Counted from the first letter of the stretch, positions 8,611 to 17,909 are shown. The stretch is 64,000 bases of DNA from Bacteroidota bacterium (GCA_023424395.1 JAFADY010000021.1:62001-126000); one strand, 5' to 3'. Notes: generated from the letters alone by a model not told the origin. Numbers and translations: made by a program.

Positions 8611-9544
8611 AATAGTAAGATACACGGCAGATTGTAAAAACGAATGGAATCATTTTATGGAAGAATCCATAAACGGCACTTTTTTATTCGATAGGGATTA
8701 CATGGATTATCATGTCGATAGATTCACTGATTTTTCTCTTTTGATTTACAAAAAAAACAAGCTTTTTGCGTTACTCCCGGCAAACATACAAGAAAATGTT
8801 ATCTACTCGCATCAGGGACTTACTTATGGAGGATTCATCATCAATAAAAATTGCAAAACATCCGATTTCTTAGCGATGTGGAAATTGGTGATGGTTTTGT
8901 TCAAAAAAAATGGATTTACTAAATTCTTATACAAAACAGTCCCTCATATTTACCATCTTTATCCTGCCGAAACAGACTTGTACGCACTTTTTTTAACCAA
9001 TTCCAAATTGGTGGAACGGCATCCATCGTCCGCGATTACATTATCAAAAAAAATAACATTTTCACCCAATAGAAAAGAAGGGATCAGAAAAGCAAAAAAA
9101 GAAAATATAGTTATAAAAGAAAGCGATTCTTTCAAAGATTTTTGGAAAATTTTAAATAACAATCTCACGGAAAAACACAACAGTAAACCCGTTCATAACA
9201 TAGAGGAAATTGAACTTTTACACAATAGGTTTCCCGACAAGATAAAATTATTTTTAGCCTTAAAGAATAATCAAACAATTGGCGGTACGGTAATCTACGA
9301 AACAAAAAATGTAATTCGTACCCAATATATTTCTGCCGATGAAGAGGGGAAAAAAGTTGGGGTAATTGATTTGTTATTCGATTTCATCATAAATTCTTAT
9401 TACGAAAGCTCCGAGAAATTTTTCGATTTCGGGCAATCTTCGATAGAAGATGGCAGAATTTTGAACGAATCGTTGATTTTCCAAAAGGAAGGATTTGGCG
9501 CAAGAACATTTGTATACGACATATATGAGATAGATTTGAGATGA
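8579..9544 (+). CDS. GNAT/FemAB-like acyltransferase in the amino-sugar cassette
   Basis: 321 aa from the ATG at 8579; an in-frame ATG at 8555 lies deeper in the previous gene, and the family N-terminus (FEIVRYTADCKNEWNHF, then NGTFLFDRDYMDYH) starts soon after 8579. The protein has the two-lobed look of FemAB/FemX-type acyltransferases: an N-terminal lobe, a central basic stretch (NRKEGIRKAKKENI), and a C-terminal GNAT-like lobe with LFLALKNNQTIGGTVIYE and the FDFGQSS stretch. It sits between the ketoisomerase and the aminotransferase, where FdtC or QdtC (left-handed beta-helix N-acetyltransferases) would be found in known clusters. The reasonable inference is that it N-acylates the 3-amino sugar. 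Not proven. Confidence 0.78.
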   Translation: MQNLKNTKVFEIVRYTADCKNEWNHFMEESINGTFLFDRDYMDYHVDRFTDFSLLIYKKNKLFALLPANIQENVIYSHQGLTYGGFIINKNCKTSDFLAMWKLVMVLFKKNGFTKFLYKTVPHIYHLYPAETDLYALFLTNSKLVERHPSSAITLSKKITFSPNRKEGIRKAKKENIVIKESDSFKDFWKILNNNLTEKHNSKPVHNIEEIELLHNRFPDKIKLFLALKNNQTIGGTVIYETKNVIRTQYISADEEGKKVGVIDLLFDFIINSYYESSEKFFDFGQSSIEDGRILNESLIFQKEGFGARTFVYDIYEIDLR

Positions 9545-10644
9545 CTGAAATAAAATTTTACGATTTACAAAAAATAACGGCCGCTCATGCGGAAGAAATA
9601 ACTGAGGCTGTTAATAAGGTTATCAACGAAGGTTGGTTTATTAGGGGTAAGCAAAATGCACTCTTCAATCAGAATTATGCGTCATACATCGGCGCAAAAC
9701 ATGCCGTAGGCGTAGCTAACGGCCTTGATGCTCTTACTCTGATTTTCAGAGCTTATAAAGAATTGGGCGCAATGTCTGACGGCGATGAGGTGATCGTTCC
9801 TGCAAATACTTATATCGCCTCTATTTTGTCGATTACGGAAAATAATTTGATACCTATACTCGTTGAACCGAACATCAAAACCTTGCAAATCGATGAAAAC
9901 TTGATAGAAAAAGCCATTACTCCAAAAACAAGAGCAGTTATGATAGTGCATCTTTACGGTAGATGCGCCTACACCGAAAAAATCGGGAATATTTGCAAAA
10001 AATACGGTTTAAAATTGATTGAAGATAATGCCCAAGCCCACGGATGCCTTTTCGGTGGCAGAAAAACAGGTTCATTGGCCCATGCCGCAGGACACAGTTT
10101 TTACCCGACAAAGAATTTGGGTGCCTTGGGCGATGGCGGAAGCGTTACAACCAACGACGATGAATTGGCTGATTTAATTAGCCGGCTGGGGAATTACGGT
10201 TCAAAAGAGAAAAATATCTTCGCTCTGAAAGGAAGAAACAGTCGATTGGACGAGATTCAGGCGGCTATATTAAATGTAAAATTAAAATATTTGGATGAAG
10301 AAAATACCCATCGGAAAGAAATTGCCGATTTTTACGTAAAAAATATACGCCATAAAAAAATCACTTTGCCGGAGCAAACAAACTCCGCTTCTAATGTTTT
10401 TCACCTCTTTCCTATATTTAGCAAAGAACGAGACGAATTACAAGAATATCTCGTCAAAAACGGCATTCAAACAGCTATTCACTACCCTATTCCACCGCAC
10501 AAACAAAACTGCTTCGCAGCATGGAATCATCTTGAATTTCCCATGACAGAAAAAATCCATCGGGAAGAATTGAGCTTGCCGATAAGCCCCGTAATTAGTT
10601 TAGATGAAGCAAAAAAAATAGTGGATTTTTTGAATAAATTCTAA
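9541..10644 (+). CDS. FdtB-like dTDP-3-keto-6-deoxyhexose aminotransferase (DegT/DnrJ/EryC1 family)
   Basis: PLP-dependent sugar aminotransferase, 367 aa. Family marks: the N-terminal FYDLQKI and VINEGWFIRG, substrate-side GVANGLDALTL, cofactor-binding VPANTYIAS and EDNAQAHG, and the Schiff-base lysine K191 in SFYPTKNLGALGDGG. The SFYPTKNLG form is typical of FdtB/QdtB enzymes that aminate C3. It acts after the ketoisomerase to make a dTDP-3-amino-3,6-dideoxyhexose. It overlaps the acyltransferase by 4 nt (ATGA). Its stop codon overlaps that of the convergent glycosyltransferase within the four bases CTAA. Confidence 0.93.
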   Translation: MTEIKFYDLQKITAAHAEEITEAVNKVINEGWFIRGKQNALFNQNYASYIGAKHAVGVANGLDALTLIFRAYKELGAMSDGDEVIVPANTYIASILSITENNLIPILVEPNIKTLQIDENLIEKAITPKTRAVMIVHLYGRCAYTEKIGNICKKYGLKLIEDNAQAHGCLFGGRKTGSLAHAAGHSFYPTKNLGALGDGGSVTTNDDELADLISRLGNYGSKEKNIFALKGRNSRLDEIQAAILNVKLKYLDEENTHRKEIADFYVKNIRHKKITLPEQTNSASNVFHLFPIFSKERDELQEYLVKNGIQTAIHYPIPPHKQNCFAAWNHLEFPMTEKIHREELSLPISPVISLDEAKKIVDFLNKF

Positions 10645-11570
10645 GCGAACAATTTAAATATTCTCCAACCGCCCCGGCCGCCCATTTTTTTATAAATATA
10701 TAAAATCCTGAAAAGTATCTTTTTATTTTGAGGAATGGATAATAAAATTTCCGAAAACCAGCGTTCACTTATTTCTGTTTCTCCCTCTCTATAAATTTCG
10801 CCTGCAACAATCAGTTTTTTAAACTGAACGCACAGCGTTATTTTTTCTTTATCGGTTGTAGATGAATCAATTATTGCTTGTAAAGCGTGGCCGATAGCTT
10901 TTGAAATTTCTTTATATGATCGTGAAAAACCAGCTCCTGTGATACTATCTTCATGCACATAAATATCATCCAAAGGCGGATTTTTAAGCCATGCAATGTT
11001 TTTTGTATTTAACAATAACCTTAAACCTAATTCCCAATCTTGCCAACGAAAAACAGACTCATTCCAACCTCCTACATCTTTTACAAGCTGAGTTTTAACC
11101 GTCATGGTTTGGGTAGATAAAAATCCGGTTAAAATTTGATCTTCCGGTTTATCGGAGAAATTTTTGCTTCTGGGTTTCCTCTTTCCATTGGGAAATTTAA
11201 AATTAACGGTAGTACCTACTATATCGGGAAAATTTTTTTCGATAGTTTCAGCGATCTTTTGCATTCTAAAAGAATACATTTTATCATCCGAGTCGTAAAA
11301 CGATACATATGGAGCGGTTACTAATTCAAGCCCCTTGTTTCGGGCGGCGTTGGCTCCTTTTTTACTCTCTGATGTGATTTTTATTTCAAAAGAATCCGAT
11401 TGATTAAGATTTTTAAAATCATGGCAAATGGCCATTGATTCATCTGTAGAATTATTGTCCACAAGAACTAATTCCAAAGGCCTGTATGTTTGCTGCGCAA
11501 TGGAATTGAGAGTCAGTGGTAGAAAATCAGCCCTATTATAAATGGGTATTACGATGGCTATTTTTATCAT
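10641..11570 (-). CDS. Glycosyltransferase family 2
   Basis: 309-aa GT-A type enzyme. The N-terminal fold shows IAIVIPIYNRADFLPLTLNS, LVDNNSTDES and the DXD-type metal site SFYDSDDK; an acidic region (RWQDWELGLRLL) corresponds to the usual ED of the catalytic base area. It probably adds one sugar of the repeat unit to a lipid carrier at the inner membrane. It overlaps the upstream glycosyltransferase by 35 nt on the same strand, so the two are co-translated. It converges with the aminotransferase with a 4-nt stop overlap. Donor and acceptor cannot be assigned. Confidence 0.92.
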   Translation of the reverse strand: MIKIAIVIPIYNRADFLPLTLNSIAQQTYRPLELVLVDNNSTDESMAICHDFKNLNQSDSFEIKITSESKKGANAARNKGLELVTAPYVSFYDSDDKMYSFRMQKIAETIEKNFPDIVGTTVNFKFPNGKRKPRSKNFSDKPEDQILTGFLSTQTMTVKTQLVKDVGGWNESVFRWQDWELGLRLLLNTKNIAWLKNPPLDDIYVHEDSITGAGFSRSYKEISKAIGHALQAIIDSSTTDKEKITLCVQFKKLIVAGEIYREGETEISERWFSEILLSIPQNKKILFRILYIYKKMGGRGGWRIFKLFA

Positions 11571-12537
11571 CCAAACGTTTTTTTTCGAATTTAGAGTAAA
11601 TTTCCCAGAATAAAGCCGGATTTAAATTTAGAACAAAGTAAGCAATTTTAAAGGTACTTTTCTCACTTGTGAGTAAAGTCTTTAGTAGCGACTTTTCTTT
11701 TCGCAGCCGAGCGATGAATTTTACGGCAAATTTTTTATCACCGTATTCGTAAAGCAAGGAAAAAAGATAAAGCAAGGTATAAGAAATAATTTTGTCGAAG
11801 ATTTTCACATCGTCATAAGTATTGCAATATTTATTTCTAAAAGTCTCGAGACTCTTGGCTACGGTGATCAAATCATCGAAACGTTTCTGATAATTAGAAC
11901 TTGTGATAGAACCCTGCCTATATCGATGAAAATAAAGAATATCCTCTACAAAAACCATACTTTGAGCGTAGAAAAGCGTTCGGGGAGTGAATTCTGCATC
12001 TTCATGATATATTCCCCTCAGAAAAACGAGTTTGTGCTCATTTAAAAAATCCCTGTGGAACAAATAGCACTGAACAACTGCCTGATAAGTACGTTTGTAA
12101 AGAAACTCTCTCCCTGAAAGTCCATTTGCTCTTTTTTCTATATATTTTTCCGACTGATTATTAGAGAGATATTTAATTCTTGAAATAGCAACAATATCAG
12201 GATCTTTGTGCTGTGCTATTTTATCCATTAAAGAGCTCAAGCAGTTTTTTTTAATGTAATCGTCCGAATCGATAAACCAAACGTATACACCGGCTGCATA
12301 CTCAAGCCCCGCATTTCTTGCAGCGCTCAATCCCCCGTTTTCTTGATGCAGGATTTTAATATTCGAATTCTCACTCGCGTAATCTTCTGCAATTTCAATG
12401 CTCTTATCCGTTGAACCGTCGTTCACAATAATGATCTCGTATTCCGATTTTGGAATATCTTGATGCAAAAGAGAATCCAAACATTCCGAAAGGTAATCTT
12501 CGGTGTTATAAACAGGTACAACAAAACTTAACTTCAT
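11536..12537 (-). CDS. Glycosyltransferase family 2
   Basis: 333 aa. GT-A motifs: LSFVVPVYNTEDYLSECLDSLL, IIVNDGSTDKS, GLSAARNAGLEYA and the DXD-like WFIDSDDYI. The later EDAEFTPR motif matches the catalytic ED region of capsule/O-antigen GT2 enzymes. It is the first gene of a two-gene minus-strand unit, transcribed from a divergent promoter shared with the glycosyltransferase at 12585. Confidence 0.93.
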   Translation of the reverse strand: MKLSFVVPVYNTEDYLSECLDSLLHQDIPKSEYEIIIVNDGSTDKSIEIAEDYASENSNIKILHQENGGLSAARNAGLEYAAGVYVWFIDSDDYIKKNCLSSLMDKIAQHKDPDIVAISRIKYLSNNQSEKYIEKRANGLSGREFLYKRTYQAVVQCYLFHRDFLNEHKLVFLRGIYHEDAEFTPRTLFYAQSMVFVEDILYFHRYRQGSITSSNYQKRFDDLITVAKSLETFRNKYCNTYDDVKIFDKIISYTLLYLFSLLYEYGDKKFAVKFIARLRKEKSLLKTLLTSEKSTFKIAYFVLNLNPALFWEIYSKFEKKRLDDKNSHRNTHL

Positions 12538-12551
12538 TCTTTAATTTTTCA

Positions 12552-12569
12552 CAAATATAGCTATCTTTG
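12552..12569. promoter_or_regulatory. Back-to-back -7 boxes of a divergent promoter
   Basis: Minus strand: TATATTTG (plus coordinates 12552-12559) for the GT2 genes. Plus strand: TATCTTTG (12562-12569) for the gene at 12585. Both match TAnnTTTG and only two bases separate them, so RNA polymerase should not occupy both at once. The whole divergent gap is 47 bp. Confidence 0.6.
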
Positions 12570-12584
12570 TTCGAAATTTGCCTT

Positions 12585-13688
12585 ATGAAAGTATTATTTA
12601 TCGGAGAGTTCAGCAACGTTCATTTTCATTTGAAAGAAGCGCTTGAATCACTTGGACATGAGGTATTGCTTGTAACGAACGATGGTGGATGGCGAAAATA
12701 TTATAGCGATCTCCAAATTACCAGAAAATCCGGCTCATTAATACATACACTTTCCTATTTACTCTCTTTGTCCGGAATTTTACCGAAATTAAAAGGATTC
12801 GATGTTGTTCAGATCAACAATCCGGCTCATTTTTTTCAATTAAAAGCTTCACGAAATCTTCAAATTTATAATTACCTTAAAAAACACAATAAGAAAATAT
12901 TCCTTGCAGGGTATGCCACCGATTATTATTGGGTTAAAAGTTGTTTGGAAGATGGCATCTTCCGTTATTCGGAATTCAAAATAGGGGAACAATTAATCGA
13001 TAGTCGATATAATTTGGAGCAGATCCATGAATGGATGCATACGGAAAAGAAAAATGTTAATATTGAAATAGCCGAAACCTGTAATGGAATTCCTTGCTGT
13101 TTGTACGAATATTTCAAAGCTTACCAGCAGTATTTTCCCGATAAAGCTACTTTTATTCCTCTTCCTATAAATATGGATTCTTTGAGTTTTGAAAAGAAAG
13201 GAAGTATCCAAAAAAAAATAAAATTCTTTATCGGAATCCAAAAGGAAAAGAATGAGTTGAAAGGAACAGATATTATGTTACGTGCATTGCAGAAACTCCA
13301 ATTAAAATATCCGGAGGAGATAGAAATATTGAAAGCCGAATCGGTTCCTTATCACGAGTATCAACAGATGATGGATGGAAGCGATATCATTTTGGATCAA
13401 TTGTATTCCTACACACCTTCTATGAACAGTCTCATTGCCATGGCAAAAGGATTGGTGGTTGTTGGCGGCGGTGAGCCGGAAAATTACGCGATTATAAACG
13501 AAACCGAATTACGGCCTATAATCAACGTTCTTCCTTCGGAAGAAGATGTCTTTAACAAATTGGAATGGCTGGTTTTAAATAAGGAAGAAATTCCACGTTT
13601 AAGCAGAGAGAGTATCGAATATGTAAAAAAACATCACTACCACATTCAAGTGGCCAAGCAATATCTGGAATTTTGGGAAAGTAAGTGA
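12585..13688 (+). CDS. GT-B type glycosyltransferase (GT4-like)
   Basis: 367 aa. The N-terminus (MKVLFIGEFSNVHFHL, ESLGHEVLLVT) has the Rossmann pattern of GT-B enzymes. In the C-terminal half, FIGIQKEKNELKGTDIMLRAL, the acidic SDIILDQLYSYTPSMNSLIAMAKG and GGGEPENY correspond to the nucleotide-sugar site, including the E-x7-E-like region of GT4. The start is the ATG at 12585: the TTG at 12567 overlaps the -7 box. The gene converges with the flippase with a 3-nt gap. Substrate unknown; context suggests assembly of the same polysaccharide. Confidence 0.8.
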   Translation: MKVLFIGEFSNVHFHLKEALESLGHEVLLVTNDGGWRKYYSDLQITRKSGSLIHTLSYLLSLSGILPKLKGFDVVQINNPAHFFQLKASRNLQIYNYLKKHNKKIFLAGYATDYYWVKSCLEDGIFRYSEFKIGEQLIDSRYNLEQIHEWMHTEKKNVNIEIAETCNGIPCCLYEYFKAYQQYFPDKATFIPLPINMDSLSFEKKGSIQKKIKFFIGIQKEKNELKGTDIMLRALQKLQLKYPEEIEILKAESVPYHEYQQMMDGSDIILDQLYSYTPSMNSLIAMAKGLVVVGGGEPENYAIINETELRPIINVLPSEEDVFNKLEWLVLNKEEIPRLSRESIEYVKKHHYHIQVAKQYLEFWESK

Positions 13689-13691
13689 TTC

Positions 13692-15167
13692 TCATCTCTT
13701 CCTTATTTTTCTCATAATCGATTTAAAATCAATTATCTCACGCAGATTCCTATAAGCCCAAAAAATGGATAGTGCAAGAATTATCAACCCAAATGCAACT
13801 TTCCACATCCCGGTAATATAACCCAACCCGAACGCCAAAATTATCAAAACGCTCGCAACAATGAAGGTTTGCAGATTTTTGCTGGGCCAATGATACGCAA
13901 ACAGAGTTTTGGCATAAAGAAAAATAAGTACAAAATAAAACACATAGGCCAATAAATACCCTACGCCTGTCGCATCTAAACCGAAGTATGGGAAAAGCAC
14001 AAAAACGCAGATAAAATAAACCAGGAAAAATGATATTTCGGAAAAAACAAAATGCGTCCCTTTGCCTTTGGCCAACATAATAAAAGCCATAGGCCACGAC
14101 GCAACTTTCAAAAAAGTTCCCAATAATTGCCAATTTAGCAGCTTTTCTACTTCGATGAATTCCGACGAATAAAGGATTCTCAGAATTTGTTGCCCAAAAA
14201 CCATAATCAATACAATTACAGGAGTTATTATATTTAAAACCACAAAAGTTTGTTCGTTTATTGCTTTATCCATCCGAGCCTTATCTTCAGAGACTGCGCT
14301 TAAACGGGGAAAATAATCGGCGCTCATGGAATTCAGCACCATCAGCATATAAGTATTACTGATCGTCCACACCGCTTGAAACAATCCCGCAGAATCCAGT
14401 CCCAATCTTCTGATAATAAAAGCCCTTATCAGAAACATTGTCAAAGTATTTGCTACAGCGGCTACCATAACGGCAATCCCAAACCTCAATGTATCTTTGC
14501 CTTCATTCCAACTTTCGGCACGGGCAACGGTAACTTTTGCTATTCTTAATTTATCGGCATACTTCCATGCAAAAAAGAATTGAATAATACTTGTTATAAT
14601 AAGTGAAGGAACAATGCCCTGCAATCCAAAAATCAGATAAAGAGGAATGGCCGCGGCAAGTGAAAGGATATTTCCGAAAATGGAAACTTTCACCATGGGT
14701 TCTACATTATTTGTTGCTTGTAAAATAGTATAATTAGCTCTGCCTAAAATGGTAAAAAATACAGAAATGAATAGAAACGCTATTAAAAGAGCGTAATCGT
14801 GACTAGAAAAAGCCAAATAACTGATCGGATAACAAAAAGCCAAACAAAAAAGAGATGCGGTAATCGCCAATCCTTTAAACCAACTCTTGGTAATTGCAAC
14901 GATCCGGGCGAGTTGATTCGAATCATTTAAGTTTTTTATCAGCGCGATCTTTCTAACGCTCCCTGTATCGAAACCCAAAATTCCGGTACTCGTAAAAATT
15001 TGCACAATATTTTGCAAAACACTAATAATTCCGAAACCTGTCGCGCCTAAAACAACAGCAATAACTTTTGTGCGGATAATACCCGTTAAAATCTGGATAA
15101 GTTGAGAACTTCCGAAAAATCCAATCGCCTTGAGGATGTGTTTATATGAATTTTCGTTTTCAGTCAA
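13692..15167 (-). CDS. Wzx-type O-antigen/polysaccharide flippase
   Basis: 491 aa with about 12-14 hydrophobic segments along the whole length, in the pattern of MATE/MOP-superfamily polysaccharide transporters (N-terminal IGFFGSSQLIQILTGIIRTK, VVLGATGFGIISVLQNI). It flips undecaprenyl-linked repeat units across the inner membrane. The start is a TTG at 15167: an in-frame stop lies a few codons upstream and no ATG occurs before the first conserved helix, so a non-ATG start is required. It is the expected partner of the local glycosyltransferases; a Wzy polymerase was not found in the window. Confidence 0.9.
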   Translation of the reverse strand: MTENENSYKHILKAIGFFGSSQLIQILTGIIRTKVIAVVLGATGFGIISVLQNIVQIFTSTGILGFDTGSVRKIALIKNLNDSNQLARIVAITKSWFKGLAITASLFCLAFCYPISYLAFSSHDYALLIAFLFISVFFTILGRANYTILQATNNVEPMVKVSIFGNILSLAAAIPLYLIFGLQGIVPSLIITSIIQFFFAWKYADKLRIAKVTVARAESWNEGKDTLRFGIAVMVAAVANTLTMFLIRAFIIRRLGLDSAGLFQAVWTISNTYMLMVLNSMSADYFPRLSAVSEDKARMDKAINEQTFVVLNIITPVIVLIMVFGQQILRILYSSEFIEVEKLLNWQLLGTFLKVASWPMAFIMLAKGKGTHFVFSEISFFLVYFICVFVLFPYFGLDATGVGYLLAYVFYFVLIFLYAKTLFAYHWPSKNLQTFIVASVLIILAFGLGYITGMWKVAFGLIILALSIFWAYRNLREIIDFKSIMRKIRKR

Positions 15168-15220
15168 GGTTTTTTAAGCGCTTATTATGATTTATAAACG
15201 ACTAAATACTCTTTTTTGTA

Positions 15221-15228
15221 TATTTTTG
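15221..15228 (+). promoter_or_regulatory. -7 box for the ABC-F gene
   Basis: TATTTTTG (TAnnTTTG), 18 nt before the ATG. No clear -33 element at the usual distance. Confidence 0.45.
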
Positions 15229-15246
15229 TAAAAAAATTTTCTCACA

Positions 15247-17118
15247 ATGGCAAATCCGCTTTTACAAATCGATACGCTGACCAAAAGCTTCGGCGAATTG
15301 GTGCTTTTTCGCGATATTTCTTTCGGAATTGCCGAGGACGATAAAATCGGGTTAATCGCCAAAAACGGTTCGGGAAAAACTACGCTCCTCAATATCATTG
15401 CCGGAAAAGAACCCTACGACAGCGGACGTGTGGTGTTCAGAAACGATATCCGGTTTGCTTATCTGGAGCAAATGCCGCAATTCGACCCCGAATTAACGGT
15501 GCTCGAAGCCTGTTTTTCTACCGATAACGATGCCGTAAAAACCATTGCCCGATACGAAGAAATTATTTCCTCCGGAAATCAGGATGGGTTGGATGAAGTG
15601 CTCGCGCAAATGGATTTGCTGAAAGCGTGGGAATACGAACAGCGCATAAAACAGATACTTTCGCAATTAAAGATCACAAATTTCAATCAGAAAATAGGCG
15701 AACTTTCGGGCGGACAGGTAAAGCGTGTGGCGCTGGCAAATACGTTAATCGGCGAGCCGGAACTTGTTCTGTTGGACGAGCCCACCAACCACCTCGATCT
15801 GGAAATGGTGGAGTGGTTGGAAGATTATCTTACCCGCAACAATATCAGCCTGTTAATGGTTACACACGACCGGTATTTTTTGGATCGTGTTTGCACGCAA
15901 ATCATCGAAATTGACGACAAACAAATTTACTCTTACAAAGGGAATTATTCCTATTACCTTGAAAAACGCGACGAGCGCGTGTTGGCGCAAAACACTGAAA
16001 TTGACCGCGCAAAAAACCTTTTCCGGAAAGAACTGGACTGGATGCGCCGCCAACCACAGGCGCGCGCTACAAAAGCCAAATCGCGCATCGACGCGTTTTA
16101 CGAAATAGAGAAAAAAGCGCAACAACAAAAACAAGACGAAAACATTCGCCTGTCCGCAAAAGGCGCATACATCGGCAACAAAATTTTCGAGGCGAAAAAC
16201 GTAACAAAAAGGTACGACAACATACGCATTACGGAAAATTTCAACTATGTTTTTTCGCGTTACGAGAAAATGGGTGTCGTGGGAAACAATGGCACGGGAA
16301 AATCTACATTTGTGAAAATGTTGCTCGGCGAAGTTGCGCCCGATAGCGGCAGTTTTGATATTGGCGAAACGGTTAATTTCGGTTATTACAGTCAGGATGG
16401 GTTGCAATTCAATGAGCAAATGAAAGTGATTGACGTGGTGCAAAACATTGCCGAAGTGATTGATATGGGAAACGGAAACCGATTGACCGCATCACAATTT
16501 CTGCAACATTTTATGTTTCCGCCCGAAAAACAACACAACTTTGTGTACAAGCTGAGCGGTGGCGAGAAACGCCGCTTGTATTTGTGCACCGTGCTTATCA
16601 AAAATCCGAATTTTCTGGTTCTCGACGAACCCACCAACGATTTGGATATCATTACGCTGAACATTCTGGAAGAATACCTTGTTGGATTTAAAGGATGCGT
16701 TATCGTCATTTCACACGACCGCTATTTTATGGACAAAGTGGTGGATCATTTGCTTGTTTTTCACGGAAACGCAGATATCCAAAATTTTCCTGGAAATTAC
16801 ACGCAATATCGCCACTGGAAAGCGATAGAAGAAAAAAAAATAGCCGTAGAAACAACGTCCACGAAACCAACAGAACAACCATTAAAACCTAAAAATACCG
16901 AAAAAACAAAACTCACGTATAAAGAAAAGCAGGAATTTGAAGGACTGGAATCTGAAATTCAACAACTTGACTCCGAAAAAGAAACATTAACACAACAGCT
17001 TTCGTCGGGCATCTTGTCATCTGAAGAACTTATCGAAAAATCCAATCGCATATCGCGTGTTATCGAACTTATCGACGAAAAAACAATGCGCTGGCTCGAA
17101 CTGAGCGAGTTTTCTTAA
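15247..17118 (+). CDS. ABC-F family ATPase (Uup-like)
   Basis: 623-aa soluble protein with two ABC cassettes and no membrane segments. Cassette 1: Walker A AKNGSGKTT, signature LSGGQVKRVAL, Walker B LVLLDEPTNHLD. Cassette 2: Walker A GNNGTGKST, signature LSGGEKRRLYL, Walker B FLVLDEPTNDLD. Between them is the ABC-F interdomain linker (FRKELDWMRRQPQARATKAK). A C-terminal charged coiled coil (about residues 555-620) is the Uup type of extension. ABC-F proteins act on the ribosome; Uup is also linked to DNA-structure maintenance in E. coli. An antibiotic-resistance role is not indicated by context. It is monocistronic. Confidence 0.93.
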   Translation: MANPLLQIDTLTKSFGELVLFRDISFGIAEDDKIGLIAKNGSGKTTLLNIIAGKEPYDSGRVVFRNDIRFAYLEQMPQFDPELTVLEACFSTDNDAVKTIARYEEIISSGNQDGLDEVLAQMDLLKAWEYEQRIKQILSQLKITNFNQKIGELSGGQVKRVALANTLIGEPELVLLDEPTNHLDLEMVEWLEDYLTRNNISLLMVTHDRYFLDRVCTQIIEIDDKQIYSYKGNYSYYLEKRDERVLAQNTEIDRAKNLFRKELDWMRRQPQARATKAKSRIDAFYEIEKKAQQQKQDENIRLSAKGAYIGNKIFEAKNVTKRYDNIRITENFNYVFSRYEKMGVVGNNGTGKSTFVKMLLGEVAPDSGSFDIGETVNFGYYSQDGLQFNEQMKVIDVVQNIAEVIDMGNGNRLTASQFLQHFMFPPEKQHNFVYKLSGGEKRRLYLCTVLIKNPNFLVLDEPTNDLDIITLNILEEYLVGFKGCVIVISHDRYFMDKVVDHLLVFHGNADIQNFPGNYTQYRHWKAIEEKKIAVETTSTKPTEQPLKPKNTEKTKLTYKEKQEFEGLESEIQQLDSEKETLTQQLSSGILSSEELIEKSNRISRVIELIDEKTMRWLELSEFS

Positions 17119-17189
17119 CGCACTATTTAGAAAGTATATAAATTGATCTCAAAGCCGATTTCAAATGCGGCAATCCTCATCTTTTTAGT

Positions 17190-17197
17190 TAATTTTG
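17190..17197 (+). promoter_or_regulatory. -7 box for rubrerythrin
   Basis: TAATTTTG (TAnnTTTG), 43 nt before the rubrerythrin ATG in the 122-bp spacer after the ABC-F gene. Confidence 0.45.
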
Positions 17198-17240
17198 CAC
17201 ATTCACAATTTTGAAAACCATCTTTAAATAATCAAAAGAT

Positions 17241-17819
17241 ATGAAAAGTGTAAAAGGAACCCAAACAGAGAAAAATCTCCTAAAATCGTTTGCAGGAGAG
17301 TCTCAAGCGAGAATGCGCTACACGTATTTCGCAAAAGAAGCCAAAAAAGAAGGCTACGAACAAATTGCCGCTATTTTTCAGGAAACTGCCGATCAGGAAA
17401 TGGTGCACGCAAAACGTATGTTTAAATACTTGGAAGGCGGTATGCTGGAAATTACGGCGATGTATCCGGCAGGAAAAATCGGAAATACAATGGAAAACCT
17501 CATCGAAGCCGCTGAAGGCGAACACGAAGAGTGGGCTATTCTTTATCCTCAATTCGCCGATATTGCTCAGGAAGAGGGATTTAAAGAAATTGCCACAATG
17601 TATCGAATGATTGCTAAAGCCGAATCCATTCACGAAGAACGCTACCTCAAACTGCTGCAACGCGTGAAAGACGGAACGGTTTTTACCCGTGAAGAAGAAA
17701 TTGAATGGCAGTGCCGCCACTGCGGATACGTGTACGTAGGCAAAAAAGCGCCCAAAACGTGCCCCACTTGTTTGCATCCGCAAGCGTATTTTGAGCCGAA
17801 AAACGACACATATTATTAG
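17241..17819 (+). CDS. rbr: Rubrerythrin
   Basis: Peroxide-reducing non-haem iron protein of anaerobes, cytoplasmic, 192 aa (family norm). The N-terminal four-helix bundle carries the di-iron ligand motifs FAGESQARMRY, ETADQEMVHAKR, EAAEGEHEEW and AKAESIHEERY. The C-terminal rubredoxin-like domain has two CxxC pairs (CRHCGYVY and CPTCLHP). It has its own promoter and terminator, as expected of a stress gene that is separately controlled. It indicates anaerobic or microaerophilic life. Confidence 0.97.
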   Translation: MKSVKGTQTEKNLLKSFAGESQARMRYTYFAKEAKKEGYEQIAAIFQETADQEMVHAKRMFKYLEGGMLEITAMYPAGKIGNTMENLIEAAEGEHEEWAILYPQFADIAQEEGFKEIATMYRMIAKAESIHEERYLKLLQRVKDGTVFTREEEIEWQCRHCGYVYVGKKAPKTCPTCLHPQAYFEPKNDTYY

Positions 17820-17863
17820 TTCTCTACATTTATCACCCCACACGGGAGAGGCTTGAGGAATAA

Positions 17864-17895
17864 AAACGCATCTCATCAGGGATGCGTTTACTTTT
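17864..17895 (+). terminator. Rho-independent terminator after rubrerythrin
   Basis: AAACGCATC (17864-17872) and GATGCGTTT (17881-17889) form a perfect 9-bp stem with an 8-nt loop, followed by a T-rich stretch (17889-17897). Confidence 0.8.
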
Positions 17896-17909
17896 TACCT
17901 AAAATCCAT

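Noticed and set aside
15853..16443. 196-aa minus-strand reading frame opposite the ABC-F gene
   Set aside because: Shadow frame of a well-supported ABC-F coding region; no recognisable motifs, no promoter.
17821..17863. Degenerate copy of the leuS-type palindromic repeat after rubrerythrin (CACCCCACACGGGAGAGGC)
   Set aside because: Resemblance is limited to a short C- and G-rich stretch without a paired hairpin; too weak to call.
17280..17876. 198-aa minus-strand reading frame opposite rubrerythrin
   Set aside because: Shadow of rubrerythrin; Phe/Cys-rich nonsense composition.
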